Source: Candidatus Heimdallarchaeota archaeon (lineage in GTDB: Archaea > Asgardarchaeota > Heimdallarchaeia > Heimdallarchaeales > Kariarchaeaceae). Taken from it: a stretch of DNA of 13,978 bases. The notes under the pieces are model-generated. The model was not told the origin of the DNA. It made no database searches and saw nothing but the letters and a program-made list of their open reading frames with translations. Positions 1 through 7,022 of this stretch are shown piece after piece; position 1 is the first letter of the stretch, and each line of letters opens with the position of its first letter. Made by a program: the position numbers and the translations under genes. The stretch spans positions 1-13,978 of the forward strand of contig WAMJ01000005.1 in the NCBI GenBank assembly GCA_015522385.1. Reading direction: 5' to 3'.

Positions 1-140
1 AACTATCAGCAAATGGGTTAACATTTCCTGAAAAACTTCTCAATAATTCTTACAATACCGATAATCTCCCTGTTAGCACATACAGTTGACTAGAATCAGT
101 CATGTTTCTATCATTTTTCCAGCATCCTTGGTCTATACTT

Positions 141-148
141 TTTATATT
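141..148 (+). promoter_or_regulatory. TATA-like promoter box for the NTF2-like gene
   Basis: An AT-rich box (tttatatt) is centred about 25 bases before the ATG at 170. This is the spacing expected if transcription begins at or next to the start codon, giving a leaderless archaeal mRNA. The match decides the start at 170 over an upstream TTG at 86, which would place the promoter inside the gene. Based on sequence and spacing only. Confidence 0.55.
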
Positions 149-169
149 TTATTTAAGAGTTTCACTCGA

Positions 170-637
170 ATGAAATCTGCCAAACAGCTCAATGGAGAGA
201 ATAGGCGTTATGAAAAAATAGGAGAGACGGAGGATCGAGAGCTTAGACTCAGACTTCTCGACACCCTGTATGACCTGTTCCAAGCCAGTCTATCCCATGA
301 TTTTGAGGCAGTAAAGTCGTTGCATTGGCACGGTAGTGAATTTACTAAGATCGGTGCGACCGATGCTCTTGGAATTAGTAACTATGAGGAAGCGATGGAA
401 CTGGAGAAACATTCATTCTCGAATATCGAGAACGGACAGTTCTTCATTGACGACTTCCACTACACTCAGATTGACCGGGTCATCGTGACCGCGTTCATCC
501 TCAAGGTCAGAGGGGTCTACAAGCCGATAACTAAGGACATGGAGTCGAGAAGGCGGGCGACTGTTGTATTTGTCGAGACTCCCTCCGGACTGAAAATCAT
601 TCACAAGCATTTCAGCTCTTTCCCCATCGCATTCTAA
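170..637 (+). CDS. NTF2/SnoaL-like domain protein
   Basis: A 155-residue soluble protein with no signal peptide or membrane segment. An amphipathic N-terminal region (about residues 20-45) precedes alternating strands. It ends with the pattern RATVVFVETPSGLKIIHKHF (about residues 130-150), typical of the last strands of SnoaL/NTF2-like domains, where an R-x-T strand, a turn and an 'I-x-H-x-H-x-S' strand line the pocket. The family's cone fold has been reused for small-molecule binding, isomerases, polyketide cyclases and subunit association, so the substrate cannot be named. The frame stays open upstream to a TTG at 86, but the ATG at 170 sits 25 bases after a TATA-like box and removes a spurious hydrophobic N-terminus. 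It stands alone, 39 bases before the MFS gene, which has its own candidate promoter. The fold call is from pattern recognition; function is unknown. Confidence 0.75.
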   Translation: MKSAKQLNGENRRYEKIGETEDRELRLRLLDTLYDLFQASLSHDFEAVKSLHWHGSEFTKIGATDALGISNYEEAMELEKHSFSNIENGQFFIDDFHYTQIDRVIVTAFILKVRGVYKPITKDMESRRRATVVFVETPSGLKIIHKHFSSFPIAF

Positions 638-647
638 CAGACCAATG

Positions 648-653
648 TTTATC
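648..653 (+). promoter_or_regulatory. Candidate TATA box for the MFS transporter
   Basis: A tttatc box lies in the 39-base gap after the NTF2-like gene, centred about 27 bases before a GTG at 677. A second, richer AT box (tttatatt, 662-669) overlaps the alternative TTG start at 668 and has no in-frame start at a leaderless distance, so it is less likely to be the one used for this gene. Weak single-site evidence. Confidence 0.35.
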
Positions 654-676
654 AAGAGTGTTTTATATTGGTGGAT

Positions 677-1897
677 GTGGAGTCCTTCAAGTCTTGGTAC
701 CTAATACCTATTGGATTCTTCTATCTAGGCCAAGGATTCTCATTAGGGTCGCTTGTTATCCTCCTGCCACAGTACATGCAACGTGTTCTTAGTGTACCAA
801 CGGAGACCGAAGCGAGCACTATTGCTGCCCTCATGCTCATCCCGTGGTACCTCAAGATCATCTTTGGTATCCTATCGGACAATGTGTCGATCGGGAAGTA
901 TGGGAGGAGAAGACCATATCTCATAATCTCTTCTGTATTCGCCGCTCTAGGATGGTTCACCCTATCACTCCACAGATCAGCAGGCATCGGTTTCATCCTC
1001 AGTGGATTCTCCTTGGCCCTTGGCTCTGCACTATCTGATTCTGTCCTTGACGCTCAGAGCGTGGAGATCACCCCAGATACTTATACCGGTAGATTACAAG
1101 GTGTAGCTTGGGGGTCCCGCGGAATTGGTGCTGGGATGGCGGGATATGTGTCCACGACAATAGTGGAGATATATGGATGGAGTGCAATGATCAACTTCGC
1201 AGGAATATTCGGGGTGAGCATCGCAATTGCCGCCTCCCTTCTTCCACAGAAAGAGACCACGACCTCCCAGTCCCTTTTGAAGGGATTGAAGAACATAGGA
1301 GAGGTCTATAGAAGACTCGGTGAGAACAGGATATGGAGAGTGGTGTACTTCATGGTTTCGGGAATTGCATTAGCACCGGTTCTTCTCCTCACCTATATCA
1401 TGAGTTCTGATTTCAATTTCAGCCTTGTGGAGATCGGCTCCGCATCCCTCTTGTTTGCCTTGGGCAATGGAGTAGGCTCTTATGTCATGGGGATGATTTT
1501 CGATCACAGGGACTCAAGGTTCAGGGTCAAGATCCTGAACCTCATCACGGGGCTCTGCTTCCTGACAGGTTTCTTCTTCCTCTACAATGTGCCGAGGGAG
1601 TGGATGTTCATCTACTTGGGGTTGGTTGGATTCGGTCTTGGAGGCTATGAGTCTTTCCAGTTGAAGGTCATTCAAGAGTCTTCACCAGATGAATTCGAGG
1701 GTACGGCTTTTTCGCTCTGGACAAGCATCTCTAATATCGGTCAAATCGCAATTGGTGCAGTGCTTCTGACCAACCTGACAGAGTTGATCGGTATTACCTT
1801 TGTGCAGGTGAGCATGCTTTCTCTCCTCCCGATGGGGGTGGCGTACTACGCCCTAACGAAATTCCAGTCCAAGAGGTGGGCAGAGTTTGCAGGATAA
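677..1897 (+). CDS. Major facilitator superfamily transporter, MelB/BT1-like
   Basis: An integral membrane transporter of about 406 residues with roughly 12 hydrophobic helices, the usual MFS size. The loop between helices 2 and 3 (about residues 64-82) carries the MFS A-motif in the form G-I-L-S-D ... GRRRPYL. The GRRRPYL ending is seen in the sugar:cation (GPH/MelB) and folate-biopterin (BT1/PucC) branches. A basic central loop (about 190-220) separates the two halves. Substrate cannot be read from the sequence. In-frame starts are TTG 668, GTG 671 and GTG 677; 677 fits best with the upstream TATA-like box at leaderless spacing, and all leave the first helix intact. The amidohydrolase and kinase genes follow on the same strand after 53 bases but with their own TATA box, so shared function is possible and co-transcription is not implied. 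Confidence 0.85.
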   Translation: MESFKSWYLIPIGFFYLGQGFSLGSLVILLPQYMQRVLSVPTETEASTIAALMLIPWYLKIIFGILSDNVSIGKYGRRRPYLIISSVFAALGWFTLSLHRSAGIGFILSGFSLALGSALSDSVLDAQSVEITPDTYTGRLQGVAWGSRGIGAGMAGYVSTTIVEIYGWSAMINFAGIFGVSIAIAASLLPQKETTTSQSLLKGLKNIGEVYRRLGENRIWRVVYFMVSGIALAPVLLLTYIMSSDFNFSLVEIGSASLLFALGNGVGSYVMGMIFDHRDSRFRVKILNLITGLCFLTGFFFLYNVPREWMFIYLGLVGFGLGGYESFQLKVIQESSPDEFEGTAFSLWTSISNIGQIAIGAVLLTNLTELIGITFVQVSMLSLLPMGVAYYALTKFQSKRWAEFAG

Positions 1898-1916
1898 TCT
1901 TTTGCCACTTTTCCCC
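1898..1916 (+). terminator. T-rich stretch after MFS gene, possible archaeal terminator
   Basis: Directly after the MFS stop codon come two short T runs (tctttt and actttt) without a hairpin. Archaeal termination commonly uses such oligo-T tracts. The stretch lies just before the TATA box of the next gene, so it would separate two transcription units. The tracts are short, so confidence is low. Confidence 0.3.
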
Positions 1917-1923
1917 GATTGAG

Positions 1924-1930
1924 ATTTATA
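1924..1930 (+). promoter_or_regulatory. TATA box of the amidohydrolase-kinase operon
   Basis: The box atttata is centred 24 bases before the GTG at 1951. With no ribosome-binding sequence in between, this supports a leaderless start at GTG 1951. Confidence 0.5.
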
Positions 1931-1950
1931 CCCAAGGAAGATAGGAACCT

Positions 1951-3174
1951 GTGAAACTGAGAATAGACACTCAACTCTTGATCGATGGTATTGGTGGGAA
2001 ACATACAAACCAGTCTGTCGTGTGCGAGGATGGGAAGATCACCTTCGTGGGGCCCAGTGACGATGCTCCAGTATGCGGGGAGGTCATGGACACACCCGTA
2101 CTGATGCCTGGTATGTGGGAATGCCACACGCACTTCACGGGATTCACCCGTCCGGACATCGAGCAGGCCGCTACGATCTCACCTGCAGAAGCTGCTGCTC
2201 GTGCAACTTGGGATCTGAAGGAGCTTCTCCTGTCAGGATTTACCAGTGTGAGAGAGGTTGGTGGTCTAGGTGTCTACCTGAAGCCAGTAGTCGACGAGGG
2301 GACTATCCCCGGACCAACCATTTATGCTTCGGGAAGATTATTGAGCACCACTGCTGGACACGGTGATATCCACAACATGAAACTGGAACTGGTCGACCGA
2401 CTTGGAGAGATGTCCATTGGCCGTTTGGCAGATGGTCCCGTGGAATGTACGCGAGCTGTTCGAGAACAGATACGCTTGGGTGCCGATGCAATCAAGATCT
2501 GCACTTCTGGTGGTGTGATGAGCAAGATAGACAATCCCATTGACCAGCAGTTCACGCTCGAAGAGATCAGGGCCATAACTTCCGAGGCCGCCAGATCTCG
2601 GATTTCCGTTGCCGCACATTGCCACGGTGCACTTGGAATTAAGGCTGCGATTGAGGGGGGAGTCCATACTATCGAGCACGGCACCTACCTCACGGAGGAA
2701 CTTGCTGACCAGATGAAAGAGAAAGGTATGATCCTTGTCTCCACGAGATACGTCGTGGAGAAACTTAAAATCATGGCTCAATCTCCCTCAATGCCCGAAT
2801 ACGCAAGAGAAAAGGCGCTGAAAATCACCGATATCCACGAGGAATCAATGAGAATTGCCATCCGAAAGGGTGTACCCATGGCCCTAGGAACCGATATCTT
2901 CGTATCAGGTCCCGGACATGCGGTCAGGCACGGTGAGAATGCGATGGAGCTGAAGTACCACGTGGATCTTGGTATGAGCCCCATGGATGCCATAGTAATG
3001 GCGACTTCCATGGGTCCAAAAACATTGGGAGAACGAGCTCCGAAATCAGGGCAGATCACAGTAGGGTACGACGCAGATCTCCTTCTGCTGGATGCTAATC
3101 CGCTGGACGACATAACCGTCCTGACCAAGCGTGAACACATCAAGGTTCTGAAGGGTGGGAAGCTCGTCTCGTGA
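1951..3174 (+). CDS. Metal-dependent amidohydrolase, imidazolonepropionase/Xaa-Pro dipeptidase-like
   Basis: A 407-residue cytosolic hydrolase of the amidohydrolase superfamily, at usual family length. A small N-terminal beta segment (1-50) leads into the TIM barrel. Predicted metal ligands are all present: HTH at residues 59-61 after PGMWEC, K182 in the DAIKICTSGG strand (the lysine normally carboxylated to bridge two metals), H223 in AAHCHG, H243 in IEHG, and the catalytic aspartate D315 in LGTD. The C-terminus (about 355-407) returns to the beta domain with the usual GYDADLLLLD motif. This subgroup includes prolidase-like and N-acyl amino acid hydrolases, and annotation transfer inside it is unreliable, so the true substrate (a cyclic amide, dipeptide or N-blocked amino acid) is open. 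GTG start set by the TATA box at 1924-1930. The stop overlaps the start of the downstream kinase-like gene, indicating translational coupling. Confidence 0.9.
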   Translation: MKLRIDTQLLIDGIGGKHTNQSVVCEDGKITFVGPSDDAPVCGEVMDTPVLMPGMWECHTHFTGFTRPDIEQAATISPAEAAARATWDLKELLLSGFTSVREVGGLGVYLKPVVDEGTIPGPTIYASGRLLSTTAGHGDIHNMKLELVDRLGEMSIGRLADGPVECTRAVREQIRLGADAIKICTSGGVMSKIDNPIDQQFTLEEIRAITSEAARSRISVAAHCHGALGIKAAIEGGVHTIEHGTYLTEELADQMKEKGMILVSTRYVVEKLKIMAQSPSMPEYAREKALKITDIHEESMRIAIRKGVPMALGTDIFVSGPGHAVRHGENAMELKYHVDLGMSPMDAIVMATSMGPKTLGERAPKSGQITVGYDADLLLLDANPLDDITVLTKREHIKVLKGGKLVS

Positions 3175-3947
3175 ACATTGAGGAGATATGTGAGACCATA
3201 GGGATAAGTGGGTTCAAGCTAATCAATCGAGGCCTCTCCACAACCAAGCTCAAAGTGGACGACCGGTTGTATAGAATCCACAATGACCATGATCGAGCTG
3301 TGCGGGAGCGTACCGCTCTTCGTCTCCTTTCCGATATCGAGTGTGACATCGAGTTCCCCGAACTTCTGGAATTTCATAACCTACATGGAATTGAAGTGAA
3401 TGTTGTCAGGTGGATCCATGGGAGAACGGCCAAACGAGGGGAGTTCCAGCATCTGCTCCATTCCCTTAAGACGTGCTTGGAAGAACTTCCTAGATCAGAT
3501 CTCCCACTGCACTCGATTCTTGTGGAGAACTACCTTAAGATTGATAGGTGGGACACTGGTGCTCAGGAAGATCCACGAGCAGAGGATGTTTTTTCCATAA
3601 ATTCTGAGACATGGGATCTGTATAGGTCGCTCGGGACATCAGAGGACTCTGCAGTTGTCCATGGAGACTTGCATCGAATGAATATTTTGAAGACAGGAGA
3701 TGGTCACGGGGTGATCGATTGGGAGTTCGCAGCATGGGGTAATCCCGATTTTGATATCGCATATTTCTATGCTTACTCTCTCAAGACGCCAGATTTTGTG
3801 AATCGCGTAGAATCCGCCCGTGCACTCTTAGTCATGTCTATCTGGTTCCAGAGACGAGCGCTCACTAAACTAGAGGAGGGGCAGGGGGTGGGTGACAATG
3901 TGGAACTCGCGCGAAAGTATCTGGATGCGGCTTGGCGACTCTACTGA
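3171..3947 (+). CDS. APH/choline-kinase-fold small-molecule phosphotransferase
   Basis: A 258-residue cytosolic protein of the aminoglycoside phosphotransferase/choline kinase superfamily. HGDLHRMN at residues 164-171 is the Brenner catalytic loop (catalytic Asp166, Asn171). VIDWE at 181-185 is the equivalent of the protein-kinase DFG metal-binding site (Asp183), followed by the usual GNPDFDIA stretch. The N-lobe is recognisable in outline (RGLSTTKLKV near 20, RERTALRLL near 45) but is short. Members phosphorylate choline, thiamine, sugars, methylthioribose or antibiotics; nothing here selects among them, and resistance should not be assumed. It starts at a GTG that overlaps the amidohydrolase stop by 4 bases (gtga), so the two are translated from one mRNA. 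A plausible reading is that the hydrolase releases a product that the kinase then phosphorylates, which is inference. Confidence 0.85.
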   Translation: MNIEEICETIGISGFKLINRGLSTTKLKVDDRLYRIHNDHDRAVRERTALRLLSDIECDIEFPELLEFHNLHGIEVNVVRWIHGRTAKRGEFQHLLHSLKTCLEELPRSDLPLHSILVENYLKIDRWDTGAQEDPRAEDVFSINSETWDLYRSLGTSEDSAVVHGDLHRMNILKTGDGHGVIDWEFAAWGNPDFDIAYFYAYSLKTPDFVNRVESARALLVMSIWFQRRALTKLEEGQGVGDNVELARKYLDAAWRLY

Positions 3948-3971
3948 ATCACAATGTCGATGTTTGTGCAA

Positions 3972-3981
3972 ACATATTAAT
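3972..3981 (+). promoter_or_regulatory. TATA box for the longin-like gene
   Basis: An AT-rich box (acatattaat) in the gap after the kinase gene is centred about 28 bases before an in-frame GTG at 4006. It argues that the long open frame from ATG 3892, which would overlap the kinase gene by 56 bases, is not the real start. Confidence 0.45.
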
Positions 3982-4005
3982 ACACATTTCACCAATGGGT
4001 CAATC

Positions 4006-5361
4006 GTGGGAATTCAGTCCTTTGTGATTGTGGACATATCTTCAGGGGTGACTATACACTACCGGAGGTACAACTCAGAAGGAAATCCAATTCGGGTGAA
4101 CGAGGACAATGACCTCCTCTTTTCTGGAGCCATGATGGCCATCCGTGGGTTGATGAGTGAGATCAAAGTCGGTCTGGTGAAAGAGGTGAACACCGATGAG
4201 TACCAGATCCTTAATGGGGTCTCCGAACGCTACATCATCTTCTGTATTGGAGATTTTGATAACAAGGTTGCAGTCACAAACTTCCTGAACAAGATCGCTG
4301 GTCTTATCGACTCGTGGATAGATGCGGGCATGACTTCCCTCCCCGATTCCACTGCCATTCTAGTCAACGCAATGCTCGATGACTACGTAACCACCACACG
4401 GGAGAAACTCATTGTCACATCTGTCTTCCAGTACGACCGCCACTTCGGGTTCCAGCCCCTGGTGCAAGAAGGACTATCCCCTGAGATCGAGCGAAGGCTC
4501 ATCGGCTATCTCACCTCACTACCCGAGGACATCACGATTCTCACCGAGATCCTCCCGAGTGGACATCTTTTGCTGGCTTTCAGGGCCGACGATGGGATGT
4601 TCAAGAGGTTCGTCGTCATCCTTCTAGGTAAGAATTTCACCGATATAGCCACCCTCAGCGGCAAGCGACACATCGGGTCTATTCTCGTAAAGGACTACCT
4701 CCTTCCCGCAATAGATTCGGGCAGCGAGGTCACCGATGCCCTTGATTTTTTCAACAAGCAGATTGAGCAGAACCTCTCGGAGGGCTTCGATAACCTCAAC
4801 TTTCTCAATGACCAAGACCTTTTCGAGAAGTACCTCCCAATCCTTAGGTCGTGTTTCGACGAGGTTCTCACGGGTAGACCCATCTCTATCATCCACACCC
4901 ACGGTAAACGCAGGGAAGCGTACAACCTCGTCTCACTGCTCTCTTTCATCACCGGAATTAAAAGCAGTAATTTCAGGAATGTTGACGAACTCCCATCACG
5001 ATTCCACATCACCGATGAGATCTGGACCAAGGAGGAGCTCTCCCTCAAGGGTTACCTTGTGATCGATATGGAGAAAAACACCTACATCAACTCCTCTCTG
5101 TACTTCAACAGCATCTGGCAGCACGTCCCCGAGAACCTCAGTACTCTGGAGAAGGTCTTCCAACTAAGAACCGAAGTCACTCAGCTCTTCGACGTGTGCC
5201 GGGGGATCATGATTCAGAGGATCTTCGGAAGCCAGACCCTCCAGCTCCTCGATAACCTCCGCGATGACGTAGAGCGAGACATGGTGAAGAAGGTCCTCAA
5301 TTGGCTCAACCCCGATATCCTTCACGTCCCACAGAAATTCGTATCTGATATAATGTGGTAA
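4006..5361 (+). CDS. Large protein with longin/roadblock-like N-terminal domain
   Basis: A 451-residue soluble protein, not recognised over most of its length. Residues 1-90 have the pattern of archaeal longin/roadblock-like domains: a first strand ending in D-x-S-S-G, a turn, then LLFSGAMMAIRGLMSEI (37-53) as the central helix, then strands with YQILNGVSERYIIFCIGDFD (66-85). In Asgard archaea such domains are abundant and are thought to serve as partners of small GTPases. Residues about 115-240 may form a second alpha/beta domain (strands at REKLIVTSVFQYD and GHLLLAFRAD). The remainder is mixed helix and strand, with a helical C-terminus (about 395-451). There are no membrane segments and no NTPase motif. 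GTG 4006 was chosen from the TATA box spacing. The start of the next gene lies within a few bases of the stop, so the two are probably co-expressed. No GTPase gene is visible in this window. The domain call is moderate; function unknown. Confidence 0.65.
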   Translation: MGIQSFVIVDISSGVTIHYRRYNSEGNPIRVNEDNDLLFSGAMMAIRGLMSEIKVGLVKEVNTDEYQILNGVSERYIIFCIGDFDNKVAVTNFLNKIAGLIDSWIDAGMTSLPDSTAILVNAMLDDYVTTTREKLIVTSVFQYDRHFGFQPLVQEGLSPEIERRLIGYLTSLPEDITILTEILPSGHLLLAFRADDGMFKRFVVILLGKNFTDIATLSGKRHIGSILVKDYLLPAIDSGSEVTDALDFFNKQIEQNLSEGFDNLNFLNDQDLFEKYLPILRSCFDEVLTGRPISIIHTHGKRREAYNLVSLLSFITGIKSSNFRNVDELPSRFHITDEIWTKEELSLKGYLVIDMEKNTYINSSLYFNSIWQHVPENLSTLEKVFQLRTEVTQLFDVCRGIMIQRIFGSQTLQLLDNLRDDVERDMVKKVLNWLNPDILHVPQKFVSDIMW

Positions 5362-5363
5362 GG

Positions 5364-5849
5364 ATGAACTGGCGGGAACTCTCCTCATTAGGAATCAGTA
5401 TCTCCGATCTTCCTCCTCACAACCCAAGTGAGATCCGTGAACTGATCCCGTCTCTTCTCCACTTCTCAAAACTTCCAGTAGCCATCGAGCGAGCAATAAC
5501 TTCTGGTATCCGCACAACACATTCCACGGTCTTCATCATACCTCCGCTACCAGAGGATCTTATCAAGGAAGCCTCACGAGGCGGAATCCACACTGCTGCT
5601 GCCCGGGCACTGAGTAAGCACGCCGGACGTAGTAACTATTGGGGTGAGATCCATGGGAATCCCGGTGCTGTGCATTCCCGCGCGATCAAGATCCTTGAGC
5701 AAATACTCAATGAACACACATGGTGGAACTGCTACGAGCACTTCAAGCACGACTTGATCATCGAGTACAGGGTTGCTAACGGCTACGGAGCTAGGTGGAA
5801 ATATCCATCGCTGGAGTTCATCGGATTTGTGGAGCCATTCGTTGTGTGA
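5364..5849 (+). CDS. Unrecognised 161-residue protein coupled to the longin-like gene
   Basis: I do not recognise this protein. It is soluble, about 161 residues, rich in His, Trp and Tyr in its second half, and ends with an aromatic stretch (YGARWKYPS then EFIGFVEP, about residues 140-158) that looks like a conserved C-terminal motif. The N-terminal 50 residues are proline-rich and mildly helical. The ATG at 5364 lies 2 bases after the upstream stop; an in-frame GTG at 5355 would overlap it by 7 bases, so the two genes are almost surely translated from one mRNA in either case. The close coupling suggests that it works with the upstream protein. It is real coding sequence judging by length and operon placement, but a role cannot be assigned. 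Confidence 0.7.
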   Translation: MNWRELSSLGISISDLPPHNPSEIRELIPSLLHFSKLPVAIERAITSGIRTTHSTVFIIPPLPEDLIKEASRGGIHTAAARALSKHAGRSNYWGEIHGNPGAVHSRAIKILEQILNEHTWWNCYEHFKHDLIIEYRVANGYGARWKYPSLEFIGFVEPFVV

Positions 5850-5873
5850 AATTTTGCTCAATAACCCGAGAAC

Positions 5874-5881
5874 TCTAATAC
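5874..5881 (+). promoter_or_regulatory. Weak TATA-like box before peroxiredoxin
   Basis: The sequence ctaatact is centred about 25 bases before the ATG at 5903, in the only 53-base gap available. It is a poor match, but the spacing agrees with the other promoters in the window. Confidence 0.3.
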
Positions 5882-5902
5882 TGTAAGTTTTAGTGTCAGA
5901 AT

Positions 5903-6364
5903 ATGGGACTACAAGTTGGAGACATGGCACCGGACTTCGAGTACTCTGGGACCAGCCTGCACAGCACCCCGGGGAAGAAGATCGTCTTCTTCTACCCAAA
6001 GGCCTTCACACCTGGATGTACCGCAGAGGTCAAGTCAATCCAGAGCTCGTACGGAATTCTCCGGGAGCACGGATACACTCCCATCGGAGTTTCGATGGAT
6101 GATGAGACCAAGCAGGAGAAGTTCGCCCAGTCTTGCAACGTGGAATACGAGCTTGTCGCTGACAAGAAGGGGAAGATCACCAAATCGTACGGTGTGAAAT
6201 TTGGATTCTCGATCCTTGCTGTAGCAAAACGAGTGACGTTCATCATCGATGAGGACAACCGGATCACTGATATCTGGGACCTAGGTCTGTCCGGGAACAA
6301 GACCCTTCTAGGGTTGAAGAGCCACGACGAGGAGCTGCTAGAAAGGCTGAAAATAAAGGGTTAG
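5903..6364 (+). CDS. Peroxiredoxin, BCP/PrxQ type
   Basis: A 153-residue cytosolic thiol peroxidase of the AhpC/TSA-BCP family, which reduces hydrogen peroxide and organic hydroperoxides through a peroxidatic cysteine. The typical start VGDMAPDF (5-12) and the active-site stretch FFYPKAFTPGCT (29-40) are present, with peroxidatic Cys39. Classical PrxQ has a resolving cysteine five residues later (CxxxxC); here position 44 is Lys. The only other cysteine is Cys78 (QSCNV), so the enzyme is either a 1-Cys type or uses Cys78. GFSILAVAKRVTFIID (about 101-116) matches the C-terminal family strand containing the conserved Arg. Length is normal. It is monocistronic and meets the minus-strand membrane-protein gene tail-to-tail with a 6-base gap, so the two transcripts are likely to overlap at their 3' ends. 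Confidence 0.93.
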   Translation: MGLQVGDMAPDFEYSGTSLHSTPGKKIVFFYPKAFTPGCTAEVKSIQSSYGILREHGYTPIGVSMDDETKQEKFAQSCNVEYELVADKKGKITKSYGVKFGFSILAVAKRVTFIIDEDNRITDIWDLGLSGNKTLLGLKSHDEELLERLKIKG

Positions 6365-6370
6365 GGAGAA

Positions 6371-6994
6371 CTAGGTTCCGTATCCGAGAGCATTGTTCAC
6401 GTCAGTCATGACGATAGCCATGGCGAGAATGGCTACAACCATCAGCAGTACAGTGAAAATTTTAGCCTTGGTTGTGAATTCCCGCTCTCCTCTTGGGAGC
6501 TTGGGGGAGGACATGATCGATCCGTAGATGAAGAAGACGGGACCGCCAAGGAGGAATAGGAGGATGGGATTCAAGAGAATCCCTTGGAAGAGGAGCTCGA
6601 TGAATATCGCAGGAGCTATGGATATGGCGTACACATCCTCCTCTGATACATTGTATCTACCGAGGATGAACCTCCAGACGAGGATTATTGACAAGAAGAT
6701 AGGGAGGGAGTTCAGATAGTCGTGGACGAGCGAGGTCGCTCGACCCTGCAAACCACCCCCGAAGCTGTACACGATAAGTTCCTCGATCGCGGAGAGCACC
6801 AGTGCAGACAGGACATAGTAGGGAGGTTCCAACCAGTAGGCCAAGGTCGCAACAGCTGTCCAGATGAGCAAGCTGAGGAAAAGGTTGTATTCCCCGCTAC
6901 TGCCCCCGATGACAAATGCTAATCCCATGGCCAGGAGATGCCAGCCTATGAATACGCTGAAAAACGTGGACTTGAATGAGGAGAGGTTTCTCAT
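6371..6994 (-). CDS. Multi-pass membrane protein of unknown function
   Basis: A 207-residue protein with about six hydrophobic segments (roughly residues 12-30, 37-55, 57-78, 96-111, 122-158 possibly as two, and 176-197). It has an AIEELIVY stretch (69-76) inside a membrane segment and HDYLN at 91-95. The EE pair recalls the first motif of CPBP/CAAX-type membrane proteases, but the expected Arg and the F-x-x-x-H and H-x-x-x-N motifs are not evident, so I do not assign that family. A Yip1-like protein is another possibility. It lies 25 bases downstream of the ATP-grasp gene on the same strand. A TATA-like box at 7014-7022 sits about 24 bases before its ATG and overlaps the end of the upstream gene, so it may be transcribed both alone and with its neighbour. 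Confidence 0.7.
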   Translation of the reverse strand: MRNLSSFKSTFFSVFIGWHLLAMGLAFVIGGSSGEYNLFLSLLIWTAVATLAYWLEPPYYVLSALVLSAIEELIVYSFGGGLQGRATSLVHDYLNSLPIFLSIILVWRFILGRYNVSEEDVYAISIAPAIFIELLFQGILLNPILLFLLGGPVFFIYGSIMSSPKLPRGEREFTTKAKIFTVLLMVVAILAMAIVMTDVNNALGYGT

Positions 6995-7013
6995 GTATCC
7001 CCCTCGACCGCTG

Positions 7014-7022
7014 AAAATATTA
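7014..7022 (-). promoter_or_regulatory. TATA-like box for the membrane protein gene
   Basis: On the minus strand the box taatatttt is centred about 24 bases before the ATG at 6994 and overlaps the last codon of the ATP-grasp gene. No Shine-Dalgarno sequence is apparent, which favours an independent leaderless start. Confidence 0.4.

Noticed and set aside
3..89. Short open frame at the left edge (28 codons ending in TGA) that could be the tail of an upstream gene
   Set aside because: Too short and compositionally unremarkable (Asn/Ser-rich) to distinguish from chance. A minus-strand ATG at 24 heading off the window is equally unsupported.
86..169. N-terminal extension of the first gene from a TTG, giving a hydrophobic segment like a signal anchor
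   Set aside because: It would contain the TATA box at 141-148, and the NTF2-like domain begins after ATG 170. The hydrophobicity comes from AT-rich promoter DNA.
3171..3947. Aminoglycoside resistance enzyme
   Set aside because: The fold is shared by many small-molecule kinases; operon linkage to an amidohydrolase and chromosomal-type context give no support for antibiotic resistance.
6371..6994. CPBP/CAAX-type membrane protease
   Set aside because: An EE pair in a membrane segment is present, but the Arg of the first motif and the later histidine motifs are missing.
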